64,000 nt of DNA from Oxydemutator sp963693105 (GCA_963693105.1 OY843752.1:1054001-1118000), one strand, 5' to 3'; shown: positions 1 to 8,567, counted from the first letter of the stretch. The notes: generated by a model from the sequence alone, not told the origin. Translations and numbers: made by a program.

Positions 1-864
1 CAGCGCCACCCAGCGCGGACTGCGGAAGATGACCGTCAGCATCAATACCAGAAACGCGATGACCGCCGCGCCGAACACGACGAGATCGTTTTCGATCATC
101 GCGATCATGTCGGCGATGATCATCGGCACGCCGCCGAGCGACAGTTCCGCCTGTTCGCGGTGGCCGTCCATGACCGCGCGCACGCGCGCGATGGTCGCGC
201 GCCGTTGCCGCACCTGTTCGGCCTGGCGCGCCTTGAATTCGCGCGCCGCCTGTTCGAGCCGCCGCGCCTGTTCGGCGTCGAGCCGCCCCTCGTGTTCCAG
301 CAGGCGCAGGCGCTCGCGTTCGGCCAGCAGGTTTTCGAGGTCCTCGTCCGTTTCCAGATAGGCGAGCATCATCGTTGTGCCGCCGTCCTCGCTGAGCAGC
401 AGATTGCGGTACAGCGGGCTGTTCTGAAACTCGCGCCGCGCCAGAACCGGATCCACGCCGGCGGTTCGCAACGTGCGCTTTTCTTTCGACAGGTCGGACA
501 GGCGGATGCGCGGGCTGTCCAGCAGCGGCACGTCGAGCAGCGACAGCACCTGGCTGACGCCGGGCAGCGCCGCGAGTTCGCGTTGCAGCGAGTCGAGCCG
601 CGCCAGCGTCGGCGGCGCGAAAATGTCCGCGCGCGGCGTCACCGTGACCGCGACGAAATCGTCGGAGCCGTAGCGGCGCACGAGCGAGCGGTAATATCTG
701 AGGTCGTCGTCGTTTTCCAGCAGCAGCGAGTCGGCCGAGGCGTCGAGTTTGAAATGCCCGGCCTGGCTTGCGAGCGCGGCGACGATCGCGAACAGCGCGG
801 CCAGCACGACGAGCGGCCGGCCCAGCACCGCCGCTTCGTACCATTGCCAGATTTTGTCGCTCAC
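1..864 (-). CDS. RND/MMPL-family exporter, N-terminal part (runs off the window)
   Basis: The open frame begins at a GTG whose first bases form a GTGA overlap with the stop of the upstream CNNM gene, and it is still open at position 1, so 288 codons are visible. Residues 12-34 form a first membrane helix (GRPLVVLAALFAIV). A long soluble stretch follows with the RND/MMPL-type features DASADSLLLEN and YGSDDFVAVTV. A second hydrophobic run (VVFGAAVIAFLVLMLTVIF) lies at the visible end. This layout, one helix, a large periplasmic loop, then a helix bundle, fits the first half of an RND superfamily permease that exports lipids or hydrophobic compounds. The substrate cannot be told. The loop contains an Arg/Glu/Ala-rich, probably helical segment. 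Translational coupling to the CNNM gene suggests one operon. Confidence 0.8.
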   Translation of the reverse strand, partial: MSDKIWQWYEAAVLGRPLVVLAALFAIVAALASQAGHFKLDASADSLLLENDDDLRYYRSLVRRYGSDDFVAVTVTPRADIFAPPTLARLDSLQRELAALPGVSQVLSLLDVPLLDSPRIRLSDLSKEKRTLRTAGVDPVLARREFQNSPLYRNLLLSEDGGTTMMLAYLETDEDLENLLAERERLRLLEHEGRLDAEQARRLEQAAREFKARQAEQVRQRRATIARVRAVMDGHREQAELSLGGVPMIIADMIAMIENDLVVFGAAVIAFLVLMLTVIFRSPRWVAL

Positions 865-2159
865 GCGGTCTTTCCGGCGACCTTCGCGCCGTCGTCGCGC
901 GCTTTCAGCCGGGGCAGGATGCGGACAATCTTGACCGCGTTGCGGTGCGTTTTCAGCACTTCAAAGGGATGGCCTCCGATCAGGATGCAGGTTGCCGACT
1001 CCGGAATCATCTCCAGTTTTTCGAGCACCAGCCCGTTGACGGTCTTGGGGCCGTCCTCGCTCAGCTCCCAGCCCGTCAGCTGGTTCAATTCACGGACGTG
1101 GCAGCTGCCGTCCACGATCACGCTGCCGTCTTCCTGGCGCGCGATTGCGAGGTCGTAGGTGCCGGGGTCGCTGGTGAATTCGCCGACAATCTCCTCCAGC
1201 AGATCCTCCATCGTCACCAGCCCCTGAATGTCGCCGTATTCGTCCACGATCAGCCCGTTGCGGCGCTTGTTCTTCTTGAAATCGCGCAGCGCCTCCACCA
1301 GCAGCACGTTCTTCGAGATGAAATGCGGCTCGCGCGCGGCTTTTTCCAGCACCTCGATGGTCAGCCCGTCCTCGGCGTCGGTTTGCAGCATTTTTCTGGC
1401 ATGGACGAAGCCGACGACGTTGTCAATGCTGCCGCGGTAAAGCGGCACGCGGGTGTAGGTGATGTTGTCGAGGGCGTCCTCGAGTTCCCCGGCTTCGGCG
1501 TCGAGGTCGAGGCCGACGATCTCGTGCCGCGGAATCATGATGTCCTCGACCGTTTTTTTCTCCAGGTCGAGAATGCCGACCAGCATGTTCTGGTATTCCT
1601 CCGAGATGACGTTTCTTGAAATGGCCAGCGCCGCGCGCAGATCCTCGCGCGTCAGCGACTGCGTCGCGGCGCCCGTCTGCGCGCCGCCGAAGGGCTTGAG
1701 CAGTGTGTGGGTAATCAGCGTGCCGAGGCGCACGAAAGGGTAGAGCGGCACGCGCAGCATGTTGTAAACGACGCTCGCCGGCAGCGCCAGCCGCTGCGGC
1801 CACAGCGCGGCGAAAGTCTTGGGCGTGAGCTCGGCGAAGATCAGCAGCGCCAGCGCCAGCACCGCGGTCGCCACGGCGATGCCGAGGTCGCCGTAGAGGA
1901 GGTAGCCGATGTAGGCGGTCAATTGCGCGATCAATATGTTGGCCAGATTGTTGCCGAGCAGAATCAGCGTGATCAACTGGTCCGGCTTTTCGAGAAGTTT
2001 CAGGACGCGCGCGGCGCCGCGGTGGCCTTCTCTGGCCATGTGCTCCAGCCGGTAGCGGTTGACCGTCATCAGCGCGGTTTCCGAACCCGAGAAGAACGCC
2101 GACAGCACGAACAGCAGTCCGAGAACAATGAAAAGCGCGTATAGCGGAATTTCTTCCAT
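861..2159 (-). CDS. corB: CNNM/CorC (HlyC) family membrane transporter-associated protein
   Basis: The 432-residue protein has the full CNNM/CorB layout: a transmembrane CNNM domain (about residues 1-180, with the SGSETALM motif near the N terminus and AELTPKTFA around 109-117), a CBS-domain pair (about 205-330, starting IMIPRHEIVGL) and a C-terminal CorC/HlyC domain (about 345-420). The family is linked to Mg2+ or Co2+ efflux or homeostasis; the ion here is inferred. It lies beside a ypjD-like gene and ffh, the same arrangement as corB(yfjD)-ypjD-ffh in Escherichia coli, which supports the symbol. It overlaps the downstream RND gene by GTGA and begins 33 bp after ypjD ends. Confidence 0.88.
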   Translation of the reverse strand: MEEIPLYALFIVLGLLFVLSAFFSGSETALMTVNRYRLEHMAREGHRGAARVLKLLEKPDQLITLILLGNNLANILIAQLTAYIGYLLYGDLGIAVATAVLALALLIFAELTPKTFAALWPQRLALPASVVYNMLRVPLYPFVRLGTLITHTLLKPFGGAQTGAATQSLTREDLRAALAISRNVISEEYQNMLVGILDLEKKTVEDIMIPRHEIVGLDLDAEAGELEDALDNITYTRVPLYRGSIDNVVGFVHARKMLQTDAEDGLTIEVLEKAAREPHFISKNVLLVEALRDFKKNKRRNGLIVDEYGDIQGLVTMEDLLEEIVGEFTSDPGTYDLAIARQEDGSVIVDGSCHVRELNQLTGWELSEDGPKTVNGLVLEKLEMIPESATCILIGGHPFEVLKTHRNAVKIVRILPRLKARDDGAKVAGKTA

Positions 2160-2192
2160 GGGTGTGATGGCGTCGTCGCCGGGAGTTTGCGG

Positions 2193-3005
2193 TCAGACTC
2201 GTTGCAGAATCAGTTCGAGCGCCATTTTGCTGCCGAAGTAGGCGAGCGCCAGCAGCACGCTGCCGGTCAGCACCAGTTTCAGCACGGTCCTGCCGCGCCA
2301 GCCGAGCAGTTTTCTGCCGACCAGCAGCACGCTGAAGAACAGCCACGCCGCCACCGACAGCACCGTCTTGTGGAGCAGATGCTGCGCCATCAGGTCGTCG
2401 TGGTAGAGCCAGCCGCTGGCGAGGCTCAGCGTCAGCAGCGTGACGCCGATGCCGAGCAGATGGAACAAAAAGGCCTCCATCTTGTCGAGCGGCGGCAGGC
2501 TTCCCAGCAGCGCCGACGAACCGTGCACCTTGAGCCGCCGGTCCTGCAGGTAAATCGTGATGGCCTGTATGCTGGCGAGGCTCAGGAAACTGTAGGCCAG
2601 AAACGACAGCAGGATGTGCGCCTGAATGCCGGGGACGGCGGCGCCCGCGACCAGGATGCGGCTGGGGTCGGCGTGGCTGAAGACGATGACGACGGCCGCA
2701 AGCGGCAGCACGACCAGGCCGAGCAGCGCGAGCGGCAGCCTGAAGCAACTGACGAGCAACGTCAGCGCAATCAACAGCGCCGCCAGCGAGCCGGCCTGGA
2801 AGAAGGCGAGGTTGAGGCCGTGCTCGGTTATCACCGCGGGCGCCAGACCGCCGGCGTGGCACGCCAGCGCCGCCATCCACGGCAGCACCACTTTTGCGTT
2901 TGGCCCCATGTCGCCGCGTTCGGCGCCCGGCCCCGTTTGCTTCCACAACAGGAGTGCCGTCAGCAGGTACAGGAAGACGGCCAGCAGGTTGAGCGTCAAG
3001 ACCAT
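2193..3005 (-). CDS. ypjD: CcsA/YpjD-like cytochrome c assembly family membrane protein
   Basis: A 270-residue polytopic membrane protein with about eight hydrophobic helices, starting MVLTLNLLAVFLYL. Histidines sit in the helix region IQAHILLSFLAY and near the C terminus in QHLLHKTVLSV, as in the CcsA/CcmC-type cytochrome c assembly fold. Members next to ffh are annotated YpjD; their molecular function is not settled. The length matches YpjD (about 260-270 residues). It is divergent from ffh across a 77-bp spacer and probably heads an operon with the CNNM and RND genes. Confidence 0.82.
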   Translation of the reverse strand: MVLTLNLLAVFLYLLTALLLWKQTGPGAERGDMGPNAKVVLPWMAALACHAGGLAPAVITEHGLNLAFFQAGSLAALLIALTLLVSCFRLPLALLGLVVLPLAAVVIVFSHADPSRILVAGAAVPGIQAHILLSFLAYSFLSLASIQAITIYLQDRRLKVHGSSALLGSLPPLDKMEAFLFHLLGIGVTLLTLSLASGWLYHDDLMAQHLLHKTVLSVAAWLFFSVLLVGRKLLGWRGRTVLKLVLTGSVLLALAYFGSKMALELILQRV

Positions 3006-3035
3006 TGAGTTTGTCGCGCGTTCATCGCTTGCGCG

Positions 3036-3044
3036 ATTATAGCA
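3036..3044 (-). promoter_or_regulatory. Extended -10 promoter for ypjD operon
   Basis: On the minus strand the spacer between ypjD and ffh reads TGCTATAAT, a perfect -10 hexamer (3041-3036) preceded by the extended TGn element. No good -35 lies 16-18 bp upstream, as is usual for extended -10 promoters. It would start transcription about 25 bp before the ypjD ATG. Confidence 0.5.
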
Positions 3045-3082
3045 AAAGCCGGCGCCCGGGCGCTTGTGCTATTCTGCGCGCC

Positions 3083-4438
3083 ATGTTCGACCGCATCACA
3101 GGCCGTCTGGCCGCCGTCGCCGAGCGCCTGCGCGGCGAGGTGCGCCTGACCGAAGACAACATCGCCGACACGCTGCGCGAAGTCCGGGCGGCGTTGATCG
3201 AGGCGGACGTCGCGCTGTCCGTGGTCGGCGACTTTGTCGAGTCGGTGAGGGCCGGGGCGCTCGGCACGGACGTCGCAAAAAGCCTGACGCCCGGGCAGGC
3301 GCTGATCAAACTGGTCAGCAGGGAACTGACCGCGCTGATGGGCGGGTCGTGCGCGACGCTCGCGCTCGATGCGCAGCCGCCGGCGGTGGTTCTGCTTGCC
3401 GGCCTGCAAGGGGCGGGCAAGACCACGACCGCGGCGAAACTCGCGCATCACCTGCGCGCCGGCAAAAAGTCCGTGGCGCTGGTCGGCTGCGACGTTCAGC
3501 GCCCGGCCGCAATCGAGCAACTCGCGCAACTGGCCGGGCAGTGCGGCGCCGCCTGCTATCCGACGCAAGCAGGCGAGCCGCCGGTGGCGACCGCGCGCGC
3601 CGCGCTGGAACGCGCGCGCCTTGAATTGCAGGACGTGCTGATTGTGGATACCGCCGGGCGTTTGCACGTGGACGGGCCGATGATGGACGAAATCCGCGAG
3701 CTGCACGATGCGCTGTCGCCGGTCGAGGTGTTGTTCGTCGTGGACAGCATGACCGGGCAGGACGCGGTTCACTCGGCGCGCGCGTTTGACGAGGCGCTGC
3801 CGCTGACCGGCGTCATCCTGACCAAGGCCGACGGCGATGCGCGCGGCGGCGCCGCGCTTTCGGTGCGCGCGGTGACCGGCAAGCCCGTCAAGATGATCGG
3901 CGTCGGCGAAAAACTGGATCAGCTGGAGCCGTTTCATCCGGAGCGCATCGCCTCGCGCATTCTCGGCATGGGCGAGGTGGAAAGCCTGATCGAGAAAGTC
4001 GAGCGCGCCGGCGACGAACGCAAGGCGCGCAAACTGCTGAACAAGGTGAAAAAGCGCAAGGGTCTGGATTTGTACGATGTCAGGGACCAGTTGCGCCAGA
4101 TGCAGGACATGGGCGGCATCGCCGGCCTGATTGACAAACTGCCCGCCAACATGGCCGGCAAGGCCGCGGCCAACCCGATGGCGAACGAGAAGCAGGTCCA
4201 GACCATGATTGCCGTGATTGACTCGATGACGCCGCTCGAACGCCGCCGCCCCGAGTTGATGAACGGCTCGCGCAAGAAGCGCGTCGCCGCGGGTTCGGGC
4301 ACGCATATTCAGGATGTCAACCGCGTGCTGAAACAGCACAAGACGATGCAAAAGGCGGTGAAGAAGTATTCACGCGGGGGGTTGGAGAAGATGATGCGCG
4401 GGATGGGCGGAATGGGCGGCGGGCCGTTTCCGGGGTGA
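3083..4438 (+). CDS. ffh: Signal recognition particle protein Ffh (SRP54)
   Basis: A GTPase that binds 4.5S RNA and delivers nascent membrane proteins to FtsY. The 451 residues show the N domain (1-90), the G domain with P-loop GLQGAGKTT (107-115), DTAGR (189-193) and TKADG (247-251), and the Met-rich M domain that ends in a Gly/Met tail (GMGGMGGGPFPG). The ATG at 3083 gives the canonical MFDRITGRLA start; the frame stays open upstream but that extension is not conserved in the family. In relatives ffh is followed by rpsP, but here an AT-rich insertion separates them. Confidence 0.97.
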   Translation: MFDRITGRLAAVAERLRGEVRLTEDNIADTLREVRAALIEADVALSVVGDFVESVRAGALGTDVAKSLTPGQALIKLVSRELTALMGGSCATLALDAQPPAVVLLAGLQGAGKTTTAAKLAHHLRAGKKSVALVGCDVQRPAAIEQLAQLAGQCGAACYPTQAGEPPVATARAALERARLELQDVLIVDTAGRLHVDGPMMDEIRELHDALSPVEVLFVVDSMTGQDAVHSARAFDEALPLTGVILTKADGDARGGAALSVRAVTGKPVKMIGVGEKLDQLEPFHPERIASRILGMGEVESLIEKVERAGDERKARKLLNKVKKRKGLDLYDVRDQLRQMQDMGGIAGLIDKLPANMAGKAAANPMANEKQVQTMIAVIDSMTPLERRRPELMNGSRKKRVAAGSGTHIQDVNRVLKQHKTMQKAVKKYSRGGLEKMMRGMGGMGGGPFPG

Positions 4439-4700
4439 GGGTTGTTGACAATCCTACCTGGTGTCGCCATTGTTTGCGGAAGCAGAAATCCAGTTGTGAA
4501 ACCAGCGCACGATTATTTTGTGCAAGCGATGGTTGATGGCATGGATTTCGTGGAAAATGAATCGGACTATCTGCAATTGGAAGAGTGGACTTTATTGGTC
4601 TGCTCCAGTAGGAATTTCTACAATCCATTGCCAGCATATTCGGCTGACTGCTGGAGAAAGTTCGCTTGAGATCAGCCACCAGAAAATGAGGTAAGTTTCA
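4439..4700 (+). other. AT-rich left edge of island 1; no convincing gene
   Basis: Composition shifts sharply just after the ffh stop. A 75-codon open frame beginning with TTG (4442-4669) encodes an acidic peptide (for example DFVENESDYLQLEEW) that I do not recognise. It has no clear ribosome binding site. A TTGACA hexamer lies at 4445-4450 but has no matching -10 at the right distance. It could be a relic of a gene lost at the insertion edge or the 5' leader of the DUF262 gene. Confidence 0.35.
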
Positions 4701-6425
4701 ATGAGCGGTTTTGAAAAGAAATCTGTTACTGCTATCTTCACGAAAGGGAGAGTAATCGAAATCCCATTTTTCCAAAGAAGTTATGTTTGGGGTGAGGAAA
4801 ACTGGGAAAGGTTTTTGGACGATATGACCGCTGTGTCTGATGAGCAAAAACCTTATTTTATGGGAGCCCTCATCCTTAAGCAGAAGAATGTGCCGACTGC
4901 AAAGAGTGTTAGTGAGGTCAGGCTATTGATTGATGGTCAGCAACGGCTCACGACTATCGTTCTTTTTTTCAAGGCGGTGTCTATTGTGCAAGATACCAAG
5001 GAGCAGTTTAGAGATATATTCTATAACTTGGATAAGCGAATTAGTCTGCAACATAATCACAACGATACTGAAATCTTTGAGGCTATTGTGGAAGAAAATG
5101 CTTCTTGCATGCAAGAAGAAAAGCATGCAAAAAGTAAAATCCTCGAGTGCTACAATTTTTTCATGAACGAAAAGGAAACTATAAAGAAGATTAACACGAT
5201 CGCCATTCTGAATAATTTACACTTTGTCGGAATCGATTTGGGGCCTGATGAGGATGAACAGCAGATATTTGACACGATTAATTCTCTTGGTGTCGATCTC
5301 ACTACGGCTGAATTATTGAAGAACGAGTTATTTGGCCGAGGAGACGAGGAATTATTTGACCCAACATGGAAAAAAGTATTTGAGGGCGAAAACAAGGAAT
5401 TCTGGGATATAAGGGTTACTGCTGGCCGCATGTATCGACATAACATAGATATGTTGCTACAGGCGTACTTATTAATTTGCAGTCGGGCTGATAAAAAATA
5501 CGTAGATCGCATAGATAGCTTGTTTAAAAGTTACAAAGCGTTTATTGCGGATAATTCCATCGTAAGCGATAGGAAGAAACGAGAAGAGTTCATCCATAAT
5601 TTGATGGGCTATGCCGAAGTTTACCGAGAAAACATTAATTCTGATTTGCTGGATGAGGACATCAACAAGGATTCTCCGCTGGAAAGAATGAATCTCGTTA
5701 TTTTTGGGTTAAACACAACAACGGTTATTCCGTATCTGCTTTATATCTTGAAAGAAGCAGATGATGACAACAAAGATAAAATTTTCTCTCTTCTTGAGAG
5801 TTATATTGTTCGCAGGGCAGTTTGTAAGGAAACCAGTCAATATTATAACAAGATGTTCGCGTCGTTCATTCGCAACGGCATTAAGGATTACGACAGTCTT
5901 CGTGAGAAAATTTGCAGGCCGGATGACAATCAGGTGCAGGCGTTCCCGAATAACGAGTCCTTTAAGAAAGGGTTTGACGGCAGCACTTTAACTAACCAGC
6001 AGGCGAAGACTGTTCTATACCTCATAGAAAAGGGGTTGCGTGATGAGAAACATGATCCTGTTGTCCTCCTCGGTTTGAACAAATATAGCCTTGAGCATGT
6101 TATGCCCAAGAAATGGCGTAACCACTGGGATGATTTGGATAAACAGGATGAACAGAAGAGCCGTGAGAGGGATCGAATTTTGCTGAAACTCGGCAATTTG
6201 ACCATCATCACGTCTGCTCTGAATATATCCATTCGGGATTCCAACTGGGAGAGAAAAAAGGAAGGATCGGACAAGAGAAAAAGGAAAGGTCTGATTGAAT
6301 ACAGTAAACCAATTAGAATTTTTGCGAAATACTTGGATTACTCTCAATGGAATGAGGACACAATAAAAGAGCGTGCTGATTTTTTGTTCGAACATGCTCA
6401 GAAAACCTGGCCGGACATCACATGA
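4701..6425 (+). CDS. DUF262/DUF1524 (GmrSD-like) defence nuclease
   Basis: A 574-residue protein fusing an N-terminal DUF262 ParB-like domain, with FFQRSYVW (23-30) and DGQQRLTT (78-85), to a C-terminal DUF1524 HNH-like nuclease, with EHVMPKKW (465-472) and GNLTII (from 498). This is the architecture of GmrSD/BrxU-type type IV restriction enzymes, in which DUF262 binds and hydrolyses nucleotide and the HNH domain cuts modified phage DNA. The target here is unknown. A ribosome binding site (GAGGT) lies 8 nt before the ATG. Codons are AT-rich, unlike ffh and rpsP on either side, which suggests horizontal acquisition. Its stop overlaps the start of a truncated next ORF as ATGA. Confidence 0.9.
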   Translation: MSGFEKKSVTAIFTKGRVIEIPFFQRSYVWGEENWERFLDDMTAVSDEQKPYFMGALILKQKNVPTAKSVSEVRLLIDGQQRLTTIVLFFKAVSIVQDTKEQFRDIFYNLDKRISLQHNHNDTEIFEAIVEENASCMQEEKHAKSKILECYNFFMNEKETIKKINTIAILNNLHFVGIDLGPDEDEQQIFDTINSLGVDLTTAELLKNELFGRGDEELFDPTWKKVFEGENKEFWDIRVTAGRMYRHNIDMLLQAYLLICSRADKKYVDRIDSLFKSYKAFIADNSIVSDRKKREEFIHNLMGYAEVYRENINSDLLDEDINKDSPLERMNLVIFGLNTTTVIPYLLYILKEADDDNKDKIFSLLESYIVRRAVCKETSQYYNKMFASFIRNGIKDYDSLREKICRPDDNQVQAFPNNESFKKGFDGSTLTNQQAKTVLYLIEKGLRDEKHDPVVLLGLNKYSLEHVMPKKWRNHWDDLDKQDEQKSRERDRILLKLGNLTIITSALNISIRDSNWERKKEGSDKRKRKGLIEYSKPIRIFAKYLDYSQWNEDTIKERADFLFEHAQKTWPDIT

Positions 6426-6565
6426 AGCTAACACGACAAATAGTAAGAAATGCAGGCGTGTATTATGTTTGCTATGAGTGGAAGAGGATCGGGCGTGGGG
6501 ATGAAGCTGAATCAGTCTGGCAAGTCCCCATAACAGCCTTTGACCCCCCCGCCCAAAAAGGGTAA
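6422..6565 (+). pseudogene. Truncated second ORF of the DUF262 island
   Basis: A 47-codon frame begins at an ATG overlapping the DUF262 stop as ATGA, the usual sign of a co-translated partner. The first 30 residues or so (MKLTRQIVRNAGVYYVCYEW at the start) are AT-rich and gene-like. The rest is read from GC-rich chromosomal sequence containing the rpsP promoter and stops inside its -10 hexamer. I infer that it is the 5' stump of a larger gene cut off at the right island junction; it could instead be a complete small protein. Confidence 0.45.
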
Positions 6566-6568
6566 AAT
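6540..6568 (+). promoter_or_regulatory. rpsP operon promoter
   Basis: TTGACC (6540-6545), a 17-bp spacer and TAAAAT (6563-6568) form a near-consensus sigma-70 promoter about 33 bp before the rpsP ATG. It would drive rpsP-rimM-trmD-rplS independently of ffh. The island ends directly upstream, so the insertion left the promoter intact. Confidence 0.75.
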
Positions 6569-6600
6569 CGCCTTTTCAACCACCAACCCAAGAAAATTCA

Positions 6601-7242
6601 ATGGTAGTCATTCGCCTGGCAAGAGGCGGGGCCAGAAAGAGGCCCTTTTATAACATCGTCGTGACCGACAAGCGCAAGCGGCGTGACAGCGGCTATATCG
6701 AGCGCATCGGCTATTTCAATCCGCGCGCGCTGGCCAGTGAAACGCGCGTCGAGATTGATCGTGAGCGGCTCGATTACTGGCGGGGGCAGGGCGTGAAACT
6801 GTCCGACCGTGTGGCTTCTCTGGTCAAGCCCGGCGGCGCCTCAAAGAAACCCGCGAAACCTGCCAAGGCTGCGGCACCGGAAGCGTCCGCCGCACCGGAA
6901 GCACCTGCAACGTCAGAAACATCTGCCAAGCCGGAAGCGTCCGCCGCACCAGAAGCATTTGCCAAGCCGGAAGCATCCACCGCACCAGAAGCGCCTGCCA
7001 CACCAGAGGCACCCGCCAAGCCGGAAGCGTCCGCCACACCAGAAGCACCTGCCACACCAGAAACACCTGCCAAGCCGGAAGCACCTGCCGCGCCAAAGAC
7101 ACCCGCCGCACCGGAAGCATCCGCCGCACCAGAAACCCCGACAACCCCGGAAACCCCAACGACACCCGAAACCCCGGCAACCCCGCCGACTTCAGAGACC
7201 CCGGCAACCCCCGCCGAGCCGGTCTCGCCCAAACCTTCCTGA
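6601..7242 (+). CDS. rpsP: 30S ribosomal protein bS16 with long repetitive C-terminal tail
   Basis: Residues 1-76 are a normal bS16 core: MVVIRLARGG, RRDSGYIERIGYFNP, and a last helix ending SDRVASLVK. The family is usually 80-100 residues long; this protein has 213. Residues 77-92 are a Lys/Ala/Pro linker. Residues 93-194 are 17 degenerate hexapeptides of the form PEAxAx. The last 19 residues are Pro/Thr-rich. The tail should be disordered and acidic, and would project from the 30S particle. No strong Shine-Dalgarno precedes the ATG. First gene of rpsP-rimM-trmD-rplS. Confidence 0.93.
   Translation: MVVIRLARGGARKRPFYNIVVTDKRKRRDSGYIERIGYFNPRALASETRVEIDRERLDYWRGQGVKLSDRVASLVKPGGASKKPAKPAKAAAPEASAAPEAPATSETSAKPEASAAPEAFAKPEASTAPEAPATPEAPAKPEASATPEAPATPETPAKPEAPAAPKTPAAPEASAAPETPTTPETPTTPETPATPPTSETPATPAEPVSPKPS
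6877..7182 (+). repeat. Seventeen 18-bp tandem repeats encoding PEAxAx hexapeptides in rpsP
   Basis: Hexapeptide units such as PEASAA, PEAPAT, PEAPAK and PETPTT follow one another in frame from residue 93 to 194 of bS16. The DNA unit is 18 bp and quite divergent (forms of GCACCAGAAGC recur), so expansion is not recent everywhere, although the last PETPTT units are nearly identical. Copy number could vary between strains by slippage. Confidence 0.85.
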
Positions 7243-7282
7243 TTCCCGACGGCGCGCCCGCCGGCGCGACGAGCAAACCCGC

Positions 7283-7819
7283 ATGGCACAGAACGGAAAG
7301 TCCGGCGACGGCGCAATCCTGGTCATCGGCAAGGTGTCCGGCGTGTTCGGTTGCGACGGCTGGATACGGGTGCTCTCCCACACCGGGGCGATGCGCGACA
7401 TCGAGCGCTATCCGCGCTGGCTGATTGGCGGCGGCACGTGGACTGAATACGAACCCGTCAAGGTGCGCGCGCACGGCAACGGCCTGGTCGCAAAACTCGC
7501 CGGAGTAGAAGACCGCACACAAGCACTGGCTTTGCTGCACCGCGACATCGCCATCAGAAAAGAGCAACTGCCGGAACTCGCGCCCGGCGAATACTACTGG
7601 TTTCAACTGGCCGGGCTGGAAGTGGTCAACCTGAGCGGCGAGGTGCTGGGCGCCGTGTCGCGCCTGATTGCAACCGGCGCCAACGACGTGCTCGAAGTAT
7701 CCGACGGCGGCGCCACCTGCCTGATTCCGTATGTCGAGGAGGTCGTCGTCAAGCGGGTGGACACGCGCGCCGGCACCATCGAGGTGGACTGGCGCAAGGA
7801 GTGGTGCGATGCGAATTGA
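7283..7819 (+). CDS. rimM: Ribosome maturation factor RimM
   Basis: A 178-residue 16S rRNA processing factor that binds uS19 during 30S assembly. It has the N-terminal RimM beta-barrel (ILVIGKVSGVFGCDGWIRV, about 12-30) and the C-terminal PRC-barrel (about 95-170, with YYWFQLAGLEVVN and GANDVLEV). The start at 7283 is chosen because it gives the family's usual length; the frame extends upstream only through the antisense-like rpsP repeat region. It overlaps trmD by 11 bp. Confidence 0.95.
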   Translation: MAQNGKSGDGAILVIGKVSGVFGCDGWIRVLSHTGAMRDIERYPRWLIGGGTWTEYEPVKVRAHGNGLVAKLAGVEDRTQALALLHRDIAIRKEQLPELAPGEYYWFQLAGLEVVNLSGEVLGAVSRLIATGANDVLEVSDGGATCLIPYVEEVVVKRVDTRAGTIEVDWRKEWCDAN

Positions 7820-8567
7820 CATCGTCACGGTGTTCCCGGAAATGATCGGCGCGCTTGCCAGCGGCGGCGTCGTCGCGCGCGCCATCGAGCGCGGCCTGCT
7901 GACGCTGGAGTCGTGGAATCCGAGAGACCACGCCGACAACGCCTACGGCGCGGTGGACGACCGTCCATACGGCGGCGGCCCCGGCATGGTGATGATGGCC
8001 GAGCCGCTCGCGAAGGCGCTGCAGGCGGCGCGCGCATGCCAGCCCGGCCGTTTTCGCACCATCCACCTGACGCCGTGCGGTGGCCGCCTGACGCAGGCCG
8101 AGGTCAACCGTCTGGCCGGCCTCGACGGCCTGGTGCTGCTCGCCGGGCGCTACGAGGGCGTGGACGAGCGCCTGGTGGAACTGGAAGTGGACGAGGAATG
8201 GTCGCTTGGCGACTATGTCATCAGCGGCGGCGAACTGGCCGCGATGGTGCTGGCCGACGCCGTGATGCGCCAGCGCCCGGGCGTGCTCGGACACGAGGAA
8301 TCGGCGCGCCAGGATTCCTTCATGGCTGGACTTCTGGATTGCCCGCATTATACTCGTCCGTCTGAATACCGCGGTGCGCGGGTGCCGGAAGTGCTGCTCG
8401 GCGGCGACCACGAGGCGATTCGGCGCTGGCGCCTGAAACAATCGCTCGTCAGAACTTTCGAGAAAAGGCCGGATTTATTTCACGCACGCCGCCTGAACGA
8501 TGAGGAAAAGAAAATGATTGCCGAACATCTGGAGGAGAAGCAATCCATGGAGAAAGACAATGCCTGA
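7809..8567 (+). CDS. trmD: tRNA (guanine-N1)-methyltransferase TrmD
   Basis: Methylates G37 of tRNAs reading CNN codons and so prevents +1 frameshifting. The 252 residues begin MRIDIVTVFPEM and carry the SPOUT trefoil-knot features: YGGGPGMVM, LLAGRYEGVDERL and SLGDYVISGGELA, which bind S-adenosylmethionine. The ATG lies inside the end of rimM and the 3' end overlaps rplS, as is common in this operon. Confidence 0.97.
   Translation: MRIDIVTVFPEMIGALASGGVVARAIERGLLTLESWNPRDHADNAYGAVDDRPYGGGPGMVMMAEPLAKALQAARACQPGRFRTIHLTPCGGRLTQAEVNRLAGLDGLVLLAGRYEGVDERLVELEVDEEWSLGDYVISGGELAAMVLADAVMRQRPGVLGHEESARQDSFMAGLLDCPHYTRPSEYRGARVPEVLLGGDHEAIRRWRLKQSLVRTFEKRPDLFHARRLNDEEKKMIAEHLEEKQSMEKDNA

Noticed and set aside
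6809..7282. Upstream extension of rimM through the rpsP repeats
   Set aside because: It would encode a Lys/Pro/His-rich repeat in another frame of the PEAxAx DNA; rimM has a normal start at 7283.
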